Assembly: GCF_011082085.1 (NCBI RefSeq)
Contig: NZ_CP041063.1
Span: 1,612,001 to 1,676,000 of the forward strand
Direction: 5' to 3'
DNA length: 64,000 nucleotides
Source: Bacillus sp. Cs-700
GTDB taxonomy: Bacteria > Bacillota > Bacilli > Bacillales > Guptibacillaceae
A program made the translations under genes and the position numbers. Below the pieces are notes generated by a model. It saw only the letters and a list, made by a program, of their open reading frames with translations, searched no databases and was not told the origin of the DNA. The stretch's first letter is position 1. Each line of letters opens with the position of its first letter. Shown here in pieces: positions 9,535-18,610 of the stretch.

Positions 9535-10798
9535 TTAGCGAGGTAATGAAAAAGTAACTGTTTTACCTTTGTAAAGATCTTTTCCATCCTCGCCAACAAA
9601 TGGACCAAATTCTAAATCGAATTTTTTCATAGAGTCAAAATCGTCTTTTCTAAACATGAAAACATGATACTTTTCACCCGTTTCGCCCGCTTTAATTTCC
9701 TTAGGTTCTCTCGGCTCTACCATTAATTGTGATAAGACTGAACCACGATCCTCATCAATTAAAAGGTGCGATGATAAAAGAGATGTATTTATTGGGCTAT
9801 CTGATTGATTATTTAGCGTAAATTTAACTGTTACAGCAACAATGCCAACATCACCAAAATTGCTAAATCGTTCTTCATTTCCTGCCGTAGGCTTAATATC
9901 AGCATACTGTACACCATCTAGCGTTATCTCAACATCACCTAGTTGTTTTGTTTCATCTATCCCTGACTTTTCGAAAATCATCTCTTTATCAGCCATATTT
10001 CCTGTTGTTAACTGGTCAGGGTATAACCCCGCTTCACTTTCTACTTGAGCTTTTTGTTCTTCTCCATAGATTAAATCAAACGTCGCATTCCCTTTAAAAG
10101 AATCTTTAAATTGATCGTTATCTGATGCTCCGCCTTCAATAACAAACTTCGGTTTCACATCAGTCATGACGGCATATTGATCATTTGTAAGTGTAAATGT
10201 AACGAGTCCCGATACTTTTTCACCCGCTCCAAATTTTGAGGGTTCATCTTCAACTTTTGATTTAGGAAATTGATCTCTTACGAACGTTTTCTCAGAACTT
10301 AAAAAATCACCTTCATTTACACCTTGAATCCGTATATAGCTCGGATAATAAATTGGTTCATTGCGGGTATTATCAATGGTTACTTTTGCAGTAACGACAT
10401 ACCCATCAGTTTGATCGTCAAATTGTATGTACATATCCTCATTCATATCCGTTACTTTCACAATTTGATATTGATCAATGGATACTTTAAATCCTTCCAT
10501 ATCATGTACATAATCAAGATTATTTTCACTTGTATAGACTTCTTCAACATCTCCTTGCGATTCTTCTGCAATGTTAGGATTCATGATTTCCCCAGAAGCT
10601 GTCGCAGGCGTAGATTCTTCTGCTGCTTCTTGATCATTTTTTGTTTCTTCAGCTTGGTCATTTTCACTTTGATTTTCCTCTTTTTTAGAATCTTCACTAG
10701 AATTCGTGCTTGCTTGCTTGTTCCCCATTACCACCACAAGCAACCGAAAGTAGTAACATTGCAATTACTCCGGTTAGTAAAATAGATCGTATTTTCAT
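9535..10798 (-). CDS. DUF4352/DUF5068-type lipoprotein with the signal peptide out of frame by one base
   Basis: The long frame (to 9535) encodes a hydrophilic, Ser/Glu/Asn-rich linker followed by two beta-rich regions. These resemble the extracellular DUF4352 and DUF5068 lipoproteins of Bacillus. In that frame the N-terminus (MQCYYFRLL) is not a signal peptide. One frame over, the ATG at 10798 begins MKIRSILLTGVIAMLLLSVACGG, a lipoprotein signal peptide with lipobox SVAC, but it stops at 10697. Removing one base from the four-base C run at 10723-10726 (GGGG on the coding strand) joins signal peptide and body smoothly as ACGGNGNKQAS. The gene is therefore either a single-base frameshift mutant or carries a sequence error. 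GAGAGG precedes the ATG at 10798. Function is unknown. Confidence 0.7.
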
Positions 10799-11057
10799 AG
10801 TTTCACAGCCTCTCTAATTTTTATACTGCTCTTATATGATAACCCTTTATATCAAATAAATCCCTTATTATCTATTTTTTAACTAATAAACACTGGAATC
10901 TATTTCAAATAGTAACTGGTATTAAATACAGGCCTTTAATATCAGTTCAAAATAACCATTTTACTTTTCTTTATTTTAAGATAATTACAAATACTCATGA
11001 GTTTCATTCATCTTCCTTATATAATTGTTAATAGATTACATATTAGGAGGAATTTAT

Positions 11058-12713
11058 TTGAGAAAAAAGTTCATTGCTCCACTTGTTGTGACAACTGCTT
11101 TAATCACCGCCTCACTTCCGTATCATAATGTTCTAGCTGAACAGCCTGCTCAAGTGGAAAGTCATACCGTTAAGCAATGGAACGAGAAAGCAAACGTTCC
11201 CCTATTTGTAAAGGAAAAACAAGCGGTTAAACGTTCCTCTTCTACTACAGAGGATGCCCTAAACTACCTGCAACAAAATAACAAAAAAATAAACATTAAG
11301 AACCCAAAAGCAGACCTAAAAAAGAAAAAGTCCGTCAAAGATGAGCTTGGTATGACTCATGTTAGGTTTAATCAAACAAAGAACGGTGTACCCGTAGAAG
11401 GTGCTGAAATTATTGTTCACTACAATGCGGACAATGAAATTACAGTCGTAAACGGTGTTTATAATGAAGAAGTCGAAGCAAGTAAGCTCAATACATCGCC
11501 TACCTTTTCTACAGAAGATGCTTTGCAAGTCGCAAAATCTTCAACCAATGCTCCTTCTACCTTAGATCAAGATCCAACTTCTGAGTTAGTTATTTATCCT
11601 TTCGAAGGTAAAAATCACCTTACCTATAAGGTGAATGTAAACTTCCTAGGAGATGAGCCTGGTAATTGGTTTGTGTTTGTGGATGCTACTTCTGGGAAAG
11701 TAGTGGATCAGTACAACGCCATTATGGACGCAGGACATTACAAAACCCAAACGGGAACTGGTACCGGCGTACTAGGTGATCACCGTCTTCTACATGTAAC
11801 AAAAAACAAGGTTGAAAATAAAGGAAGCACTTTTCAACTAGCAGATTACAGTCATGATGGGTTAGATGGAATCATTACCTATGATTACTCCAAAAACTAC
11901 CTCGAGGTCTTTTCAAATAAAAGCGCGGCGTTCAAATCTGAATTTGCTGAACCTGCAGTGGATGCTCACTATAACTCTGAACAAGTCTATGATTATTATT
12001 TAAGTGAGCATGGACGGAACTCACTCGACGATAATGGTATGCCGATTCAATCAGTTGTTCATTATGGCAATAATTACAACAATGCTTTCTGGAACGGGAC
12101 TTATATGGTATATGGAGATGGCGATGATGAATTCTTTATTCCTCTTTCCGCTAGTCTGGATGTTGCAGCCCATGAAATGACTCATGGAGTAACCTCTAAT
12201 TCAGCTAACCTTATTTACCGCTTCCAATCTGGTGCTTTGAATGAGGCCTTCTCGGATATCTTCGGGGCATTAATTGATGAATCAGACTGGGAGATTGGAG
12301 AAGACATAATGGCACCTGCTGCCGTTGCAGATGGACGAACCTCTCTTAGAAGCTTAAGTGATCCTAGTAAATACCCTGTTGGTGCTGCTTATGTGCCATA
12401 TGGAAATGGGGAAGGAAAATATCCTTCTCATATGGATGAATTCTACGATCTACCTCGTGACTTAGATAACGGCGGGGTTCACATCAATTCTTCCATTATT
12501 AATCACGCCGCTTACTTAACTGCACAGGACATTGGACGTGAGAAGCTTGGACAAATCTATTACCGTGCTTTGACACAATACCTCACACCTAACTCCAACT
12601 TTAGTGATGCCCGACAGGCAATCATTCAGTCCGCTATTGACCTATATGGTGAAAGCAGTGCAGAAGTAGAAGCATCTGCAGGTGGATTTGATTCGGTGGG
12701 CATTTTAGAATAG
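11058..12713 (+). CDS. Secreted M4 (thermolysin-family) neutral metalloprotease
   Basis: This is a bacillolysin-type secreted zinc endopeptidase. From the TTG at 11058 (AGGAGG at 11045-11050, seven-base spacing) the protein has 551 residues. It contains a Sec signal peptide ending near VLAEQ, an FTP/PepSY propeptide (about 30-220), and the M4 catalytic domain. The zinc site is complete: His372-Glu373-x-x-His376 in HEMTH and the third ligand Glu396 in NEAFSD, exactly 20 residues on as in thermolysin. An upstream in-frame TTG at 11025 has no ribosome site and would spoil the signal peptide. A TATAAT at 11020-11025 could be the -10 element, without a clear -35. A terminator follows directly. Confidence 0.93.
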   Translation: MRKKFIAPLVVTTALITASLPYHNVLAEQPAQVESHTVKQWNEKANVPLFVKEKQAVKRSSSTTEDALNYLQQNNKKINIKNPKADLKKKKSVKDELGMTHVRFNQTKNGVPVEGAEIIVHYNADNEITVVNGVYNEEVEASKLNTSPTFSTEDALQVAKSSTNAPSTLDQDPTSELVIYPFEGKNHLTYKVNVNFLGDEPGNWFVFVDATSGKVVDQYNAIMDAGHYKTQTGTGTGVLGDHRLLHVTKNKVENKGSTFQLADYSHDGLDGIITYDYSKNYLEVFSNKSAAFKSEFAEPAVDAHYNSEQVYDYYLSEHGRNSLDDNGMPIQSVVHYGNNYNNAFWNGTYMVYGDGDDEFFIPLSASLDVAAHEMTHGVTSNSANLIYRFQSGALNEAFSDIFGALIDESDWEIGEDIMAPAAVADGRTSLRSLSDPSKYPVGAAYVPYGNGEGKYPSHMDEFYDLPRDLDNGGVHINSSIINHAAYLTAQDIGREKLGQIYYRALTQYLTPNSNFSDARQAIIQSAIDLYGESSAEVEASAGGFDSVGILE

Positions 12714-12727
12714 TAAAATTCATAGAG

Positions 12728-12760
12728 AACAAGCATGAAGAAAAATTCTTCATGCTTGTT
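12728..12760. terminator. Rho-independent terminator after the metalloprotease gene
   Basis: A 13-bp perfect stem (12728-12740 with 12748-12760, arm AACAAGCATGAAG) with a seven-base loop is followed by TTTTTTCTTT. The preceding A-rich flank also allows weak function on the minus strand for the M42 gene. Confidence 0.9.
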
Positions 12761-12792
12761 TTTTCTTTATTAATAGTACCTTCATTCGCTCT

Positions 12793-13866
12793 TTACGTAT
12801 CTAAAAACCCTTTGCCTTTTAAGTGCTTCAAAGATGTAATGAAACCTAAAAGTAATTGACCAGTATCCGTTAAATCTTTTAAATCAATCACTTCATGCGG
12901 AGAGTGCGTATACCTAGATGGGATTGAAACACCGCCAGTTGCGATGCCTTCTCCCGTCATATGGATAGCTCCAGCATCAGTACCTATCCCCATGAAAATC
13001 TCTTCTTGAAAAGGAATTCCATTCTCTTTCGCTACATTTAATAGCTGCTGGCTAACTAAAGGATGTGAAATAAGTGATTTATCAGCAAGTTTAATACACG
13101 GTCCCCCTCCCAATCTTCGAGTTCCCGTCATAATCACATCATATGTATCGCTTGTAGGGGTCGTATCCACGGAAATCGCAAAGTCGGGTTTTATCTTTGC
13201 TGCTACTACAGACGCCCCTCTTAAACCAACCTCTTCTTGAACGGTGAAAGCGAGAAAGACATCTCCTCGTTCGGTTTTATCCTCTTTCAATTGACTGATT
13301 AAATCAATTAGCAAAGCCGTTCCAGCTCGGTCATCTAATGCCTTCCCCATCGCTTTTGGTGCATTTTCTGGTCCTATTTTTTTCAACTCTGTTCCATAGC
13401 TAATCGGTTGACCTACTTTAACACCCACCCTAGAAACTTCTTCCTCATTTAAAGCACCAATATCTATGTACAACTCTCTATGATTGTTAACTCTTTTAGG
13501 ATCATCCCACTTAACATAATGAGCAGAAATGGTACCGATTACGCCATGTACTGAACCGCTATCCGATTTTATGACAACGGGTTGAGATAAGAGAATACGA
13601 TGATCGAAACCTCCAACTTGTTCAAACCGAATAAGGCCATTGGCTTCAATTTTTTTTACGACAAAGCCAATTTCGTCTGAGTGGGCCGCTATCATAAGGG
13701 AAGGATACTCCGAGTTACCATTCATTTTTGCAATGATGTTTCCTAGTGAATCCACCTTACATTCATCAACCTCATCTTTAATAAGATGATAGACTTTTCT
13801 TTGAATATTCTGTTCAAAACCTGAAGGACCGATTGTATCGCATAACTCTTTTAATAGAGAAAACAT
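12793..13866 (-). CDS. M42 family aminopeptidase (YsdC-like, glutamyl aminopeptidase/endoglucanase M)
   Basis: This is a dinuclear metallo-aminopeptidase acting on short peptides in the cytoplasm. The 357 residues carry the M42 signature positions: His62 and Asp64 in AAHSDEIGF, the bridging region ALDDRAG (Asp178/Asp179), the catalytic/ligand pair Glu211-Glu212 in TVQEEVGLRG, Asp234 in SVDTTPT, and the C-terminal His in SRYTHSPHE. AAGGAGC precedes the ATG. It lies 72 bases downstream of the peptide-binding lipoprotein gene in the same direction, but a hairpin at 13902-13933 lies between them. A peptide uptake and hydrolysis link is plausible but inferred. Confidence 0.9.
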   Translation of the reverse strand: MFSLLKELCDTIGPSGFEQNIQRKVYHLIKDEVDECKVDSLGNIIAKMNGNSEYPSLMIAAHSDEIGFVVKKIEANGLIRFEQVGGFDHRILLSQPVVIKSDSGSVHGVIGTISAHYVKWDDPKRVNNHRELYIDIGALNEEEVSRVGVKVGQPISYGTELKKIGPENAPKAMGKALDDRAGTALLIDLISQLKEDKTERGDVFLAFTVQEEVGLRGASVVAAKIKPDFAISVDTTPTSDTYDVIMTGTRRLGGGPCIKLADKSLISHPLVSQQLLNVAKENGIPFQEEIFMGIGTDAGAIHMTGEGIATGGVSIPSRYTHSPHEVIDLKDLTDTGQLLLGFITSLKHLKGKGFLDT

Positions 13867-13901
13867 AACGTAGCTCCTTTTCGTAAGTAAATTTTCATAA
13901 A

Positions 13902-13933
13902 GAGAAGCACCCCGCTAGCTGGAAGTGCTTCTC
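13902..13933 (-). terminator. Probable terminator between the peptide-binding lipoprotein gene and the M42 gene
   Basis: A nine-base stem (GAGAAGCAC at 13902-13910 with GTGCTTCTC at 13925-13933) is followed on the minus strand by TTTATG. The short U-run suggests partial termination, so some read-through into the M42 gene is possible. Confidence 0.65.
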
Positions 13934-13938
13934 ACTTA

Positions 13939-15555
13939 TTAGTTTGTCAAATACACATTCCAGAAGGCATCATCATTCATCGGATGCGCTTCATATCCTT
14001 GCACATAAGACATCTTAGCAAGCGGAGGAGTTGTATGGCCGATGAGTGCCCAGGGTGCGTCTTCATAGAAAATTTCCTGCGCCTTTTTATAAAGATTTGC
14101 TCGCTTATCTTCATCAAAAGTTGTTCGTGATTCTAACAATAGATCTGTAAATTCATCACTCTTATAAAAAGCCCGGTTATTTGCAGGCTTAGTCGCATTC
14201 GTTTTACTTAAGTTAGGGAACAAGAAGTTATCTGGATCCGCCATCACCCCTGTCCATCCAAATAAAGCCATATCATGTTCACCGTTACTTGTTTTATCTA
14301 AATAAGTTGCCCACTCATACGTTTGAATCTCCAACTCAACGCCAACTTCTGCTAAATCAGATTGAATGGCTTCAGCAATCTTTAACGGTTGCGGCATGTA
14401 AGGACGAGGATTGCTCATTCCCCAAAGTTCAGTTTTAAAACCATCTTCAAAACCTGCCTCTGTTAACAATTGCTTCGCCTTCTCAGGATCATACTCATAT
14501 CCTTTTATATGCTCATTGTATCCCCAAAGAGAAGATGGAATTGGATTAACGGCTTTTTCAGCCATACCATTGTAAAACGCATCAATAATCGAATCTTTAT
14601 TAATTGCATAGTTTAATGCTTTGCGTACTTTTGGATCATTAAACGGCTCTTTTTCCATATTGAATGCTAAATAACCAATATTAAAGCCCGGTCTCTTAAT
14701 TAAATCGAGATTACCATCAGACTCAACAGCTCCAGCATCATCAGGACTTAGTCCGTCAATCATATCCACTTCACCAGTTTGTAACGCGGTAAATCGAGAT
14801 GAATTATCAGGAATCACTCTAAAAATAAGTTTATCAAGATGAGGAATATCCTCAACATAGTAATCTTCATTTTTCACGAGTTGAATTTTGTCATTCCTGG
14901 ACCAGCTTTCAAATTGAAATGGCCCTGTACCAACAGGATTTTCATTGAATGTATCACCGTACTTTTGAATCGCCTCTGGACTAGCAATACCAAACATTGG
15001 AATCGCTAAATAGCTTATAAATGGTGCGGTTGGCTCTGTTAATTTAATTTCTACCGTATACTCATCAATGGCCTTAACATGTTCAATCTTATGGTCTTTA
15101 TCCCCTTTAAATCCTCCGTAAAGGAATGAATAATATGTAAATTCTCCGTTATGTTCAGGGTGATTAGGATCCATCCAACGTTCAAAATTATACACAACAG
15201 CATCGGCGTTAAAATCCGTTCCGTCATGGAATTTCACTCCTTCACGAAGTTTCAATGTCCACGTTAACTCATCTTTACCAAGTTCATACTCTGTCGCAAG
15301 ACCTGGTTGGAGTTCCAAGTTTTCATCGTATTTAAATAACGTTTCAAAAATATTGTGAGTTACCCGAGTTGATTCACCATCTGTCACATTAATCGCATCC
15401 AATGATAACGAATCTGCCCCTCTAGCAAAAATAAGTGTACCACCCTCTTTAGCACCTCCCCCGTCACCTGAATCGGAAGCTGAATTATTCCCTCCAGAAC
15501 AAGCCGTCATCAGTACAAGCACCAGTGTCAAAACGGCTATAATACCTTTTTTCAT
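13939..15555 (-). CDS. Peptide/opine-type ABC transporter substrate-binding lipoprotein (SBP_bac_5)
   Basis: This is a 538-residue extracellular binding lipoprotein of the DppA/OppA/GsiB group. The signal peptide ends in lipobox MTAC|SGG, followed by a Ser/Gly linker. The family features are GADSLSLDAINVTDGES, the block TWTLKLREGVKFHDGT, and VGTGPFQFESW. No permease or ATPase gene is adjacent, so it must work with a transporter encoded elsewhere. The gene starts 33 bases after the Lrp-type regulator gene on the same strand, which suggests joint transcription and control by amino acid or peptide supply. The ligand is not deducible. Confidence 0.9.
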   Translation of the reverse strand: MKKGIIAVLTLVLVLMTACSGGNNSASDSGDGGGAKEGGTLIFARGADSLSLDAINVTDGESTRVTHNIFETLFKYDENLELQPGLATEYELGKDELTWTLKLREGVKFHDGTDFNADAVVYNFERWMDPNHPEHNGEFTYYSFLYGGFKGDKDHKIEHVKAIDEYTVEIKLTEPTAPFISYLAIPMFGIASPEAIQKYGDTFNENPVGTGPFQFESWSRNDKIQLVKNEDYYVEDIPHLDKLIFRVIPDNSSRFTALQTGEVDMIDGLSPDDAGAVESDGNLDLIKRPGFNIGYLAFNMEKEPFNDPKVRKALNYAINKDSIIDAFYNGMAEKAVNPIPSSLWGYNEHIKGYEYDPEKAKQLLTEAGFEDGFKTELWGMSNPRPYMPQPLKIAEAIQSDLAEVGVELEIQTYEWATYLDKTSNGEHDMALFGWTGVMADPDNFLFPNLSKTNATKPANNRAFYKSDEFTDLLLESRTTFDEDKRANLYKKAQEIFYEDAPWALIGHTTPPLAKMSYVQGYEAHPMNDDAFWNVYLTN

Positions 15556-15588
15556 CTTTACTCCCCCTATTATTTGTAATGATCCCCC

Positions 15589-16029
15589 CTAAAGGATGTC
15601 GTGCGTATTTTTAAAAATGTCAAATTGATAGGTTGTATTCACCTTTCGAATCCCTGGTATGTCATAAAGTTTGTACACCATAAGCCGAATATCTTCTTGA
15701 TTAGGTAAATTCGTTTGAATCATTAGTGGGTATTCACCAGACGTAAGCGTAATATAGCGAACTTCTTTATATTCCTTCATGACAGCAACAACTTCTTGCA
15801 GGCGGCTCGGTTCAACGTCTACTTGAAAAATTGCTGCCACTTTCACTCCTACCGCTACCGGATCCACAATGCCGACAACTTTTAGAACCTCAGCATCGAC
15901 TAACTTCTTATATCTCAGCCGAACTGTTTTTTCTGTTACTTGTAACTCTTCAGCAATATCTTTGAATGACATGCGACCGTCGTGCGATAAACAAACAATT
16001 AATCCTCTATCAAGCTCATCTAATTCCAT
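15589..16029 (-). CDS. Lrp/AsnC family transcriptional regulator
   Basis: This 146-residue regulator has an N-terminal winged helix-turn-helix (DIAEELQVTEKTVRLRYKKL, about 24-43) and a C-terminal RAM/ligand-binding domain (from about 65). Lrp/AsnC proteins sense amino acids and control transport or metabolism genes. I chose the ATG at 16029 because GGAGG lies eight bases before it. The longer frame starting with TTG at 16044 begins inside that ribosome site. It precedes the binding-lipoprotein gene by 33 bases after the shared reading direction. Lrp proteins often bind AT-rich repeats at their own promoter, and such sequence lies at 16060-16160. Confidence 0.88.
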   Translation of the reverse strand: MELDELDRGLIVCLSHDGRMSFKDIAEELQVTEKTVRLRYKKLVDAEVLKVVGIVDPVAVGVKVAAIFQVDVEPSRLQEVVAVMKEYKEVRYITLTSGEYPLMIQTNLPNQEDIRLMVYKLYDIPGIRKVNTTYQFDIFKNTHDIL

Positions 16030-16492
16030 CTCCCTTACCTCCAATCAAGAAAATAAGCCCTACCAAAGAATACCTCGAACAAATCGAACTACCATTTTAG
16101 TAACAAAAATATTAAAATAACGACGAATAATGGTACTAAATTTGTATTTTTTACCTCAAAATGGATTAAAGGTAGTTTAAACCATATTTAGAATTTTCTC
16201 AATAGTAAAATACAAATTCCCCTTCCATAAATAAAAAAATTAGTCATAGCTGATGAATCACCAATTTATATGACTATACTCCTGTTTCCGTAAAGGAGGT
16301 TCCAATATTTTAATCTAACCATTAAACTTATACGTGAACCTCTATCACGAAAGGCTTTAAACTCTTTAATGCACTAGTTATAGTTTACTATTATGATTAA
16401 AAGACATTGTAAAAAGTTGGATTACCATACTTGTTTTCGGGGTAAAAAGCACTACATAACTGACAATTTAATAGAAAAGGGGCGGTAGATCA
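16030..16492. other. 460-base gene-free interval between divergent lrp-type and LXG genes
   Basis: The interval is AT-rich and has no credible reading frame. The part next to the regulator (16060-16160) has A/T tracts and a TACCATT/AATGGTA inverted repeat, fitting an Lrp-type control region. The middle (16241-16349) holds the inverted repeats and unused ribosome-site-like sequence listed separately. The right end carries AAGGGGCGG, the ribosome site of the LXG gene. Confidence 0.6.
16241..16349 (+). ncRNA. Possible structured RNA or control element with a sequestered ribosome-site-like sequence
   Basis: TAGTCATA (16241-16248) and TATGACTA (16269-16276) form an eight-base inverted repeat. TATACT at 16275-16280 could be a -10 element. 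AAAGGAGGT at 16292-16300 looks like a strong ribosome site but no start codon with an open frame follows. GAGGTTC (16296-16302) can pair with GAACCTC (16336-16342), and CGTGA/TCACG (16333-16349) is an alternative hairpin. Folding potential is seen; expression and function are guesses. Confidence 0.25.
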
Positions 16493-18577
16493 GTGAAGCT
16501 GTTACATACACATTCCTTACGTAACGCCATCGAACAAAACACACAACATCTGGAAACTCAAATACAGCAATTTCAAAACCTCGAAAATAGTATTCAAAAT
16601 TTTATTAGTCTAGAGAATGCCTTTAATGGAAAAGGCGGAAAAGCCATTCGGCTTTTCTATCAAGACTGGCATGTTCCACTCGTTGAATACTTCCAACTCT
16701 CATTAAAGCAATACCAGCAAAAACTTCATGATCTGAAGCAAGCTACGATCGCTCTTGAGCCTGCAAAAGACGGAATGATCCGTGAAGATTTTCTAGACGG
16801 GAACTTAGCGAACGGTTTAAAAAATACAGAAACCAACACAATTAGTTTAGTAGATGATGTGAATGCTAGCCTTTCAACTGTAAGTGATATTGTCTCCATT
16901 CCAATGCTAAATGATCAGGACTTCCTAAACCACGTTCAGCATGCTAGAAATGAAATTGATGAAACCGTAAACGATTTGCAACAATTTGACCATCGTCAAA
17001 CCTCTCACCTAGATGAAATGAAGCTAGACATACAACAGATCATTCAATACATTGACGAAATGAAAGGCTTAATGATCGGTGGTAAGATCAACATCTCAAC
17101 CTATCAATCTGGACAGTTGGATCACCTTAAGAAGTACAAACAGCTTAAAGTCTCGCTTGAGCAGAAGCAATTACAAGAACTGTTAGCGATGTTTGGGAGT
17201 TATTTAACGACTTTCTGGAATATATTTGGTAAAAGCTTCATCTCAAGCTCCCCTACTTATTCTTATGAGCTGTTAAAAGGATACGAACGAGATTTCGCTG
17301 GTCTTGCTGAGCTAAGTGGAGCAGATCATCCTAATGCGCAAGAATTTGTTGATGGTACCCACCAGGTGGCTAAAGGAAAAGAAATGGATTTATCAATGCT
17401 AGAGGAGATGGATGGTGTCGCAATTGAGACATTCAATCTGCGCGGTGTACCAATGAATTATGCCATCATCAATGATCGTCTCGTTATTTTTAGAAATGAA
17501 CCAGACTTGTGGTATTACACGCAGAATACAGAGTACGGTTTAACTGAGGAGATTTTCGGCCAAATCGGCAAAACCACCGCAAGTGCTTTTGGTGAATACT
17601 TTATCGATAAAGGAGCGAGTAAAATTCCTGGCGCTTCTGCATTAAATAACAAAATGGGAAATATGCCAGACATTCCAGGCACTGGCGCCAATTCAGGAGA
17701 TCTACTAAAAGAACAGGCTTCGGAATCCATTCAGAAGCAAATTCCTTTCTGGAAAGAAATTGTTTCAGCAGAAGTACCAAAGTCTGGTACGAAACAGGTT
17801 CTTGTCTATATTGGTGGAGATGGCGAGAATTGGGATCGCCGTGCCATGATTACCATGAGTTCTGATGGAGTTGTTTCGATTGATGATTGGTATGTTGGTG
17901 AACTCAGTGAAACCGTGAAGAAAGACAAAGCAGAAACAACCTTTAGTGATATATGGAACTGGGCAACAGACACCGTTGATGAAAACAATAGTACGAAGGT
18001 AAACGAGACGCAACAGGAAGCAATCAACAACTACGGTCTATCAGAAGGTCATGAGCTAACTCCTGGTGGTGGATATGATCTTAATCATATTCAGAATGAT
18101 GAAGGCTTGAATATTCATACGACAACGATCAACGAGCAGCCGATTAATTACACCGTGGTTGGAGGAGAGCTTGTGATTATCCCTGATAATCCAGATCTCC
18201 ATTTTTCTCAAACGACCATCGATCATAATGCGTTAACTCAAAATATGGGAGAGTACGCAAAAAAGATTGCAGAAAGTGCCGGAAATAAAGCGATAGGCGA
18301 GGCTGTTGGTCGCGTTCCTGGAGCAGACAATCTTGATGGCTGGCTACAAGGAACACCTGAAGTACCTTTAACTGGTAAGTCGGCGGGCGAATTAATTACG
18401 AGTACTTCTTCAAAAACACTTCAATCAAATATTCCCGGATGGGAGAAAATCGTCAACGCACCAGTTCCATCTAGTGGAGAAAAGCAAGTCCTTCTTCAAA
18501 TTAGTAAAGATGGAAAAGAAATTAGCGGGACAAAACTTTTCTATTTAAAAAAGGATGGAACAGTAGAACTAAGATAA
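16493..18577 (+). CDS. LXG-domain T7SS substrate with two copies of an unrecognised C-terminal module
   Basis: Residues 1 to about 230 form a helical LXG-type N-terminus, the secretion and delivery region of polymorphic toxins exported by the type VII system. The C-terminal half consists of two related modules, about 288-470 and 510-694. Both contain the pattern (I/V)ETFNLRGVPMNYAIINDRLVI versus IHTTTINEQPINYTVVGGELVI, then PDLWYYTQ versus PDLHFSQT. Both continue with a small-residue helix, IPGASAL versus VPGADNL, then IPFWKEIV..VPKSGTKQVLV versus IPGWEKIV..VPSSGEKQVLL. No nuclease, NADase, lipase or other toxin motif is evident. The GTG start has AAGGGGCGG six bases upstream. The gene lies 8 kb from the T7SS operon and is followed by two lipoprotein genes. 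Whether it is a toxin or a structural surface protein is open. Confidence 0.75.
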   Translation: MKLLHTHSLRNAIEQNTQHLETQIQQFQNLENSIQNFISLENAFNGKGGKAIRLFYQDWHVPLVEYFQLSLKQYQQKLHDLKQATIALEPAKDGMIREDFLDGNLANGLKNTETNTISLVDDVNASLSTVSDIVSIPMLNDQDFLNHVQHARNEIDETVNDLQQFDHRQTSHLDEMKLDIQQIIQYIDEMKGLMIGGKINISTYQSGQLDHLKKYKQLKVSLEQKQLQELLAMFGSYLTTFWNIFGKSFISSSPTYSYELLKGYERDFAGLAELSGADHPNAQEFVDGTHQVAKGKEMDLSMLEEMDGVAIETFNLRGVPMNYAIINDRLVIFRNEPDLWYYTQNTEYGLTEEIFGQIGKTTASAFGEYFIDKGASKIPGASALNNKMGNMPDIPGTGANSGDLLKEQASESIQKQIPFWKEIVSAEVPKSGTKQVLVYIGGDGENWDRRAMITMSSDGVVSIDDWYVGELSETVKKDKAETTFSDIWNWATDTVDENNSTKVNETQQEAINNYGLSEGHELTPGGGYDLNHIQNDEGLNIHTTTINEQPINYTVVGGELVIIPDNPDLHFSQTTIDHNALTQNMGEYAKKIAESAGNKAIGEAVGRVPGADNLDGWLQGTPEVPLTGKSAGELITSTSSKTLQSNIPGWEKIVNAPVPSSGEKQVLLQISKDGKEISGTKLFYLKKDGTVELR

Positions 18578-18610
18578 GTACAAAACAATTTGAATCAGGA
18601 GACTTTACTT

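Noticed and set aside
10324-10785. Open frame of 153 codons antisense to the frameshifted lipoprotein gene
   Set aside because: It is rich in Phe/Ile/Cys because it mirrors the Glu/Lys/Asn-rich linker on the other strand; no ribosome site was seen.
16493-18577. Assignment of the LXG protein as a nuclease or NADase toxin
   Set aside because: No HNH, EndoU, Tox-REase or NADase motif could be seen in the C-terminal half.
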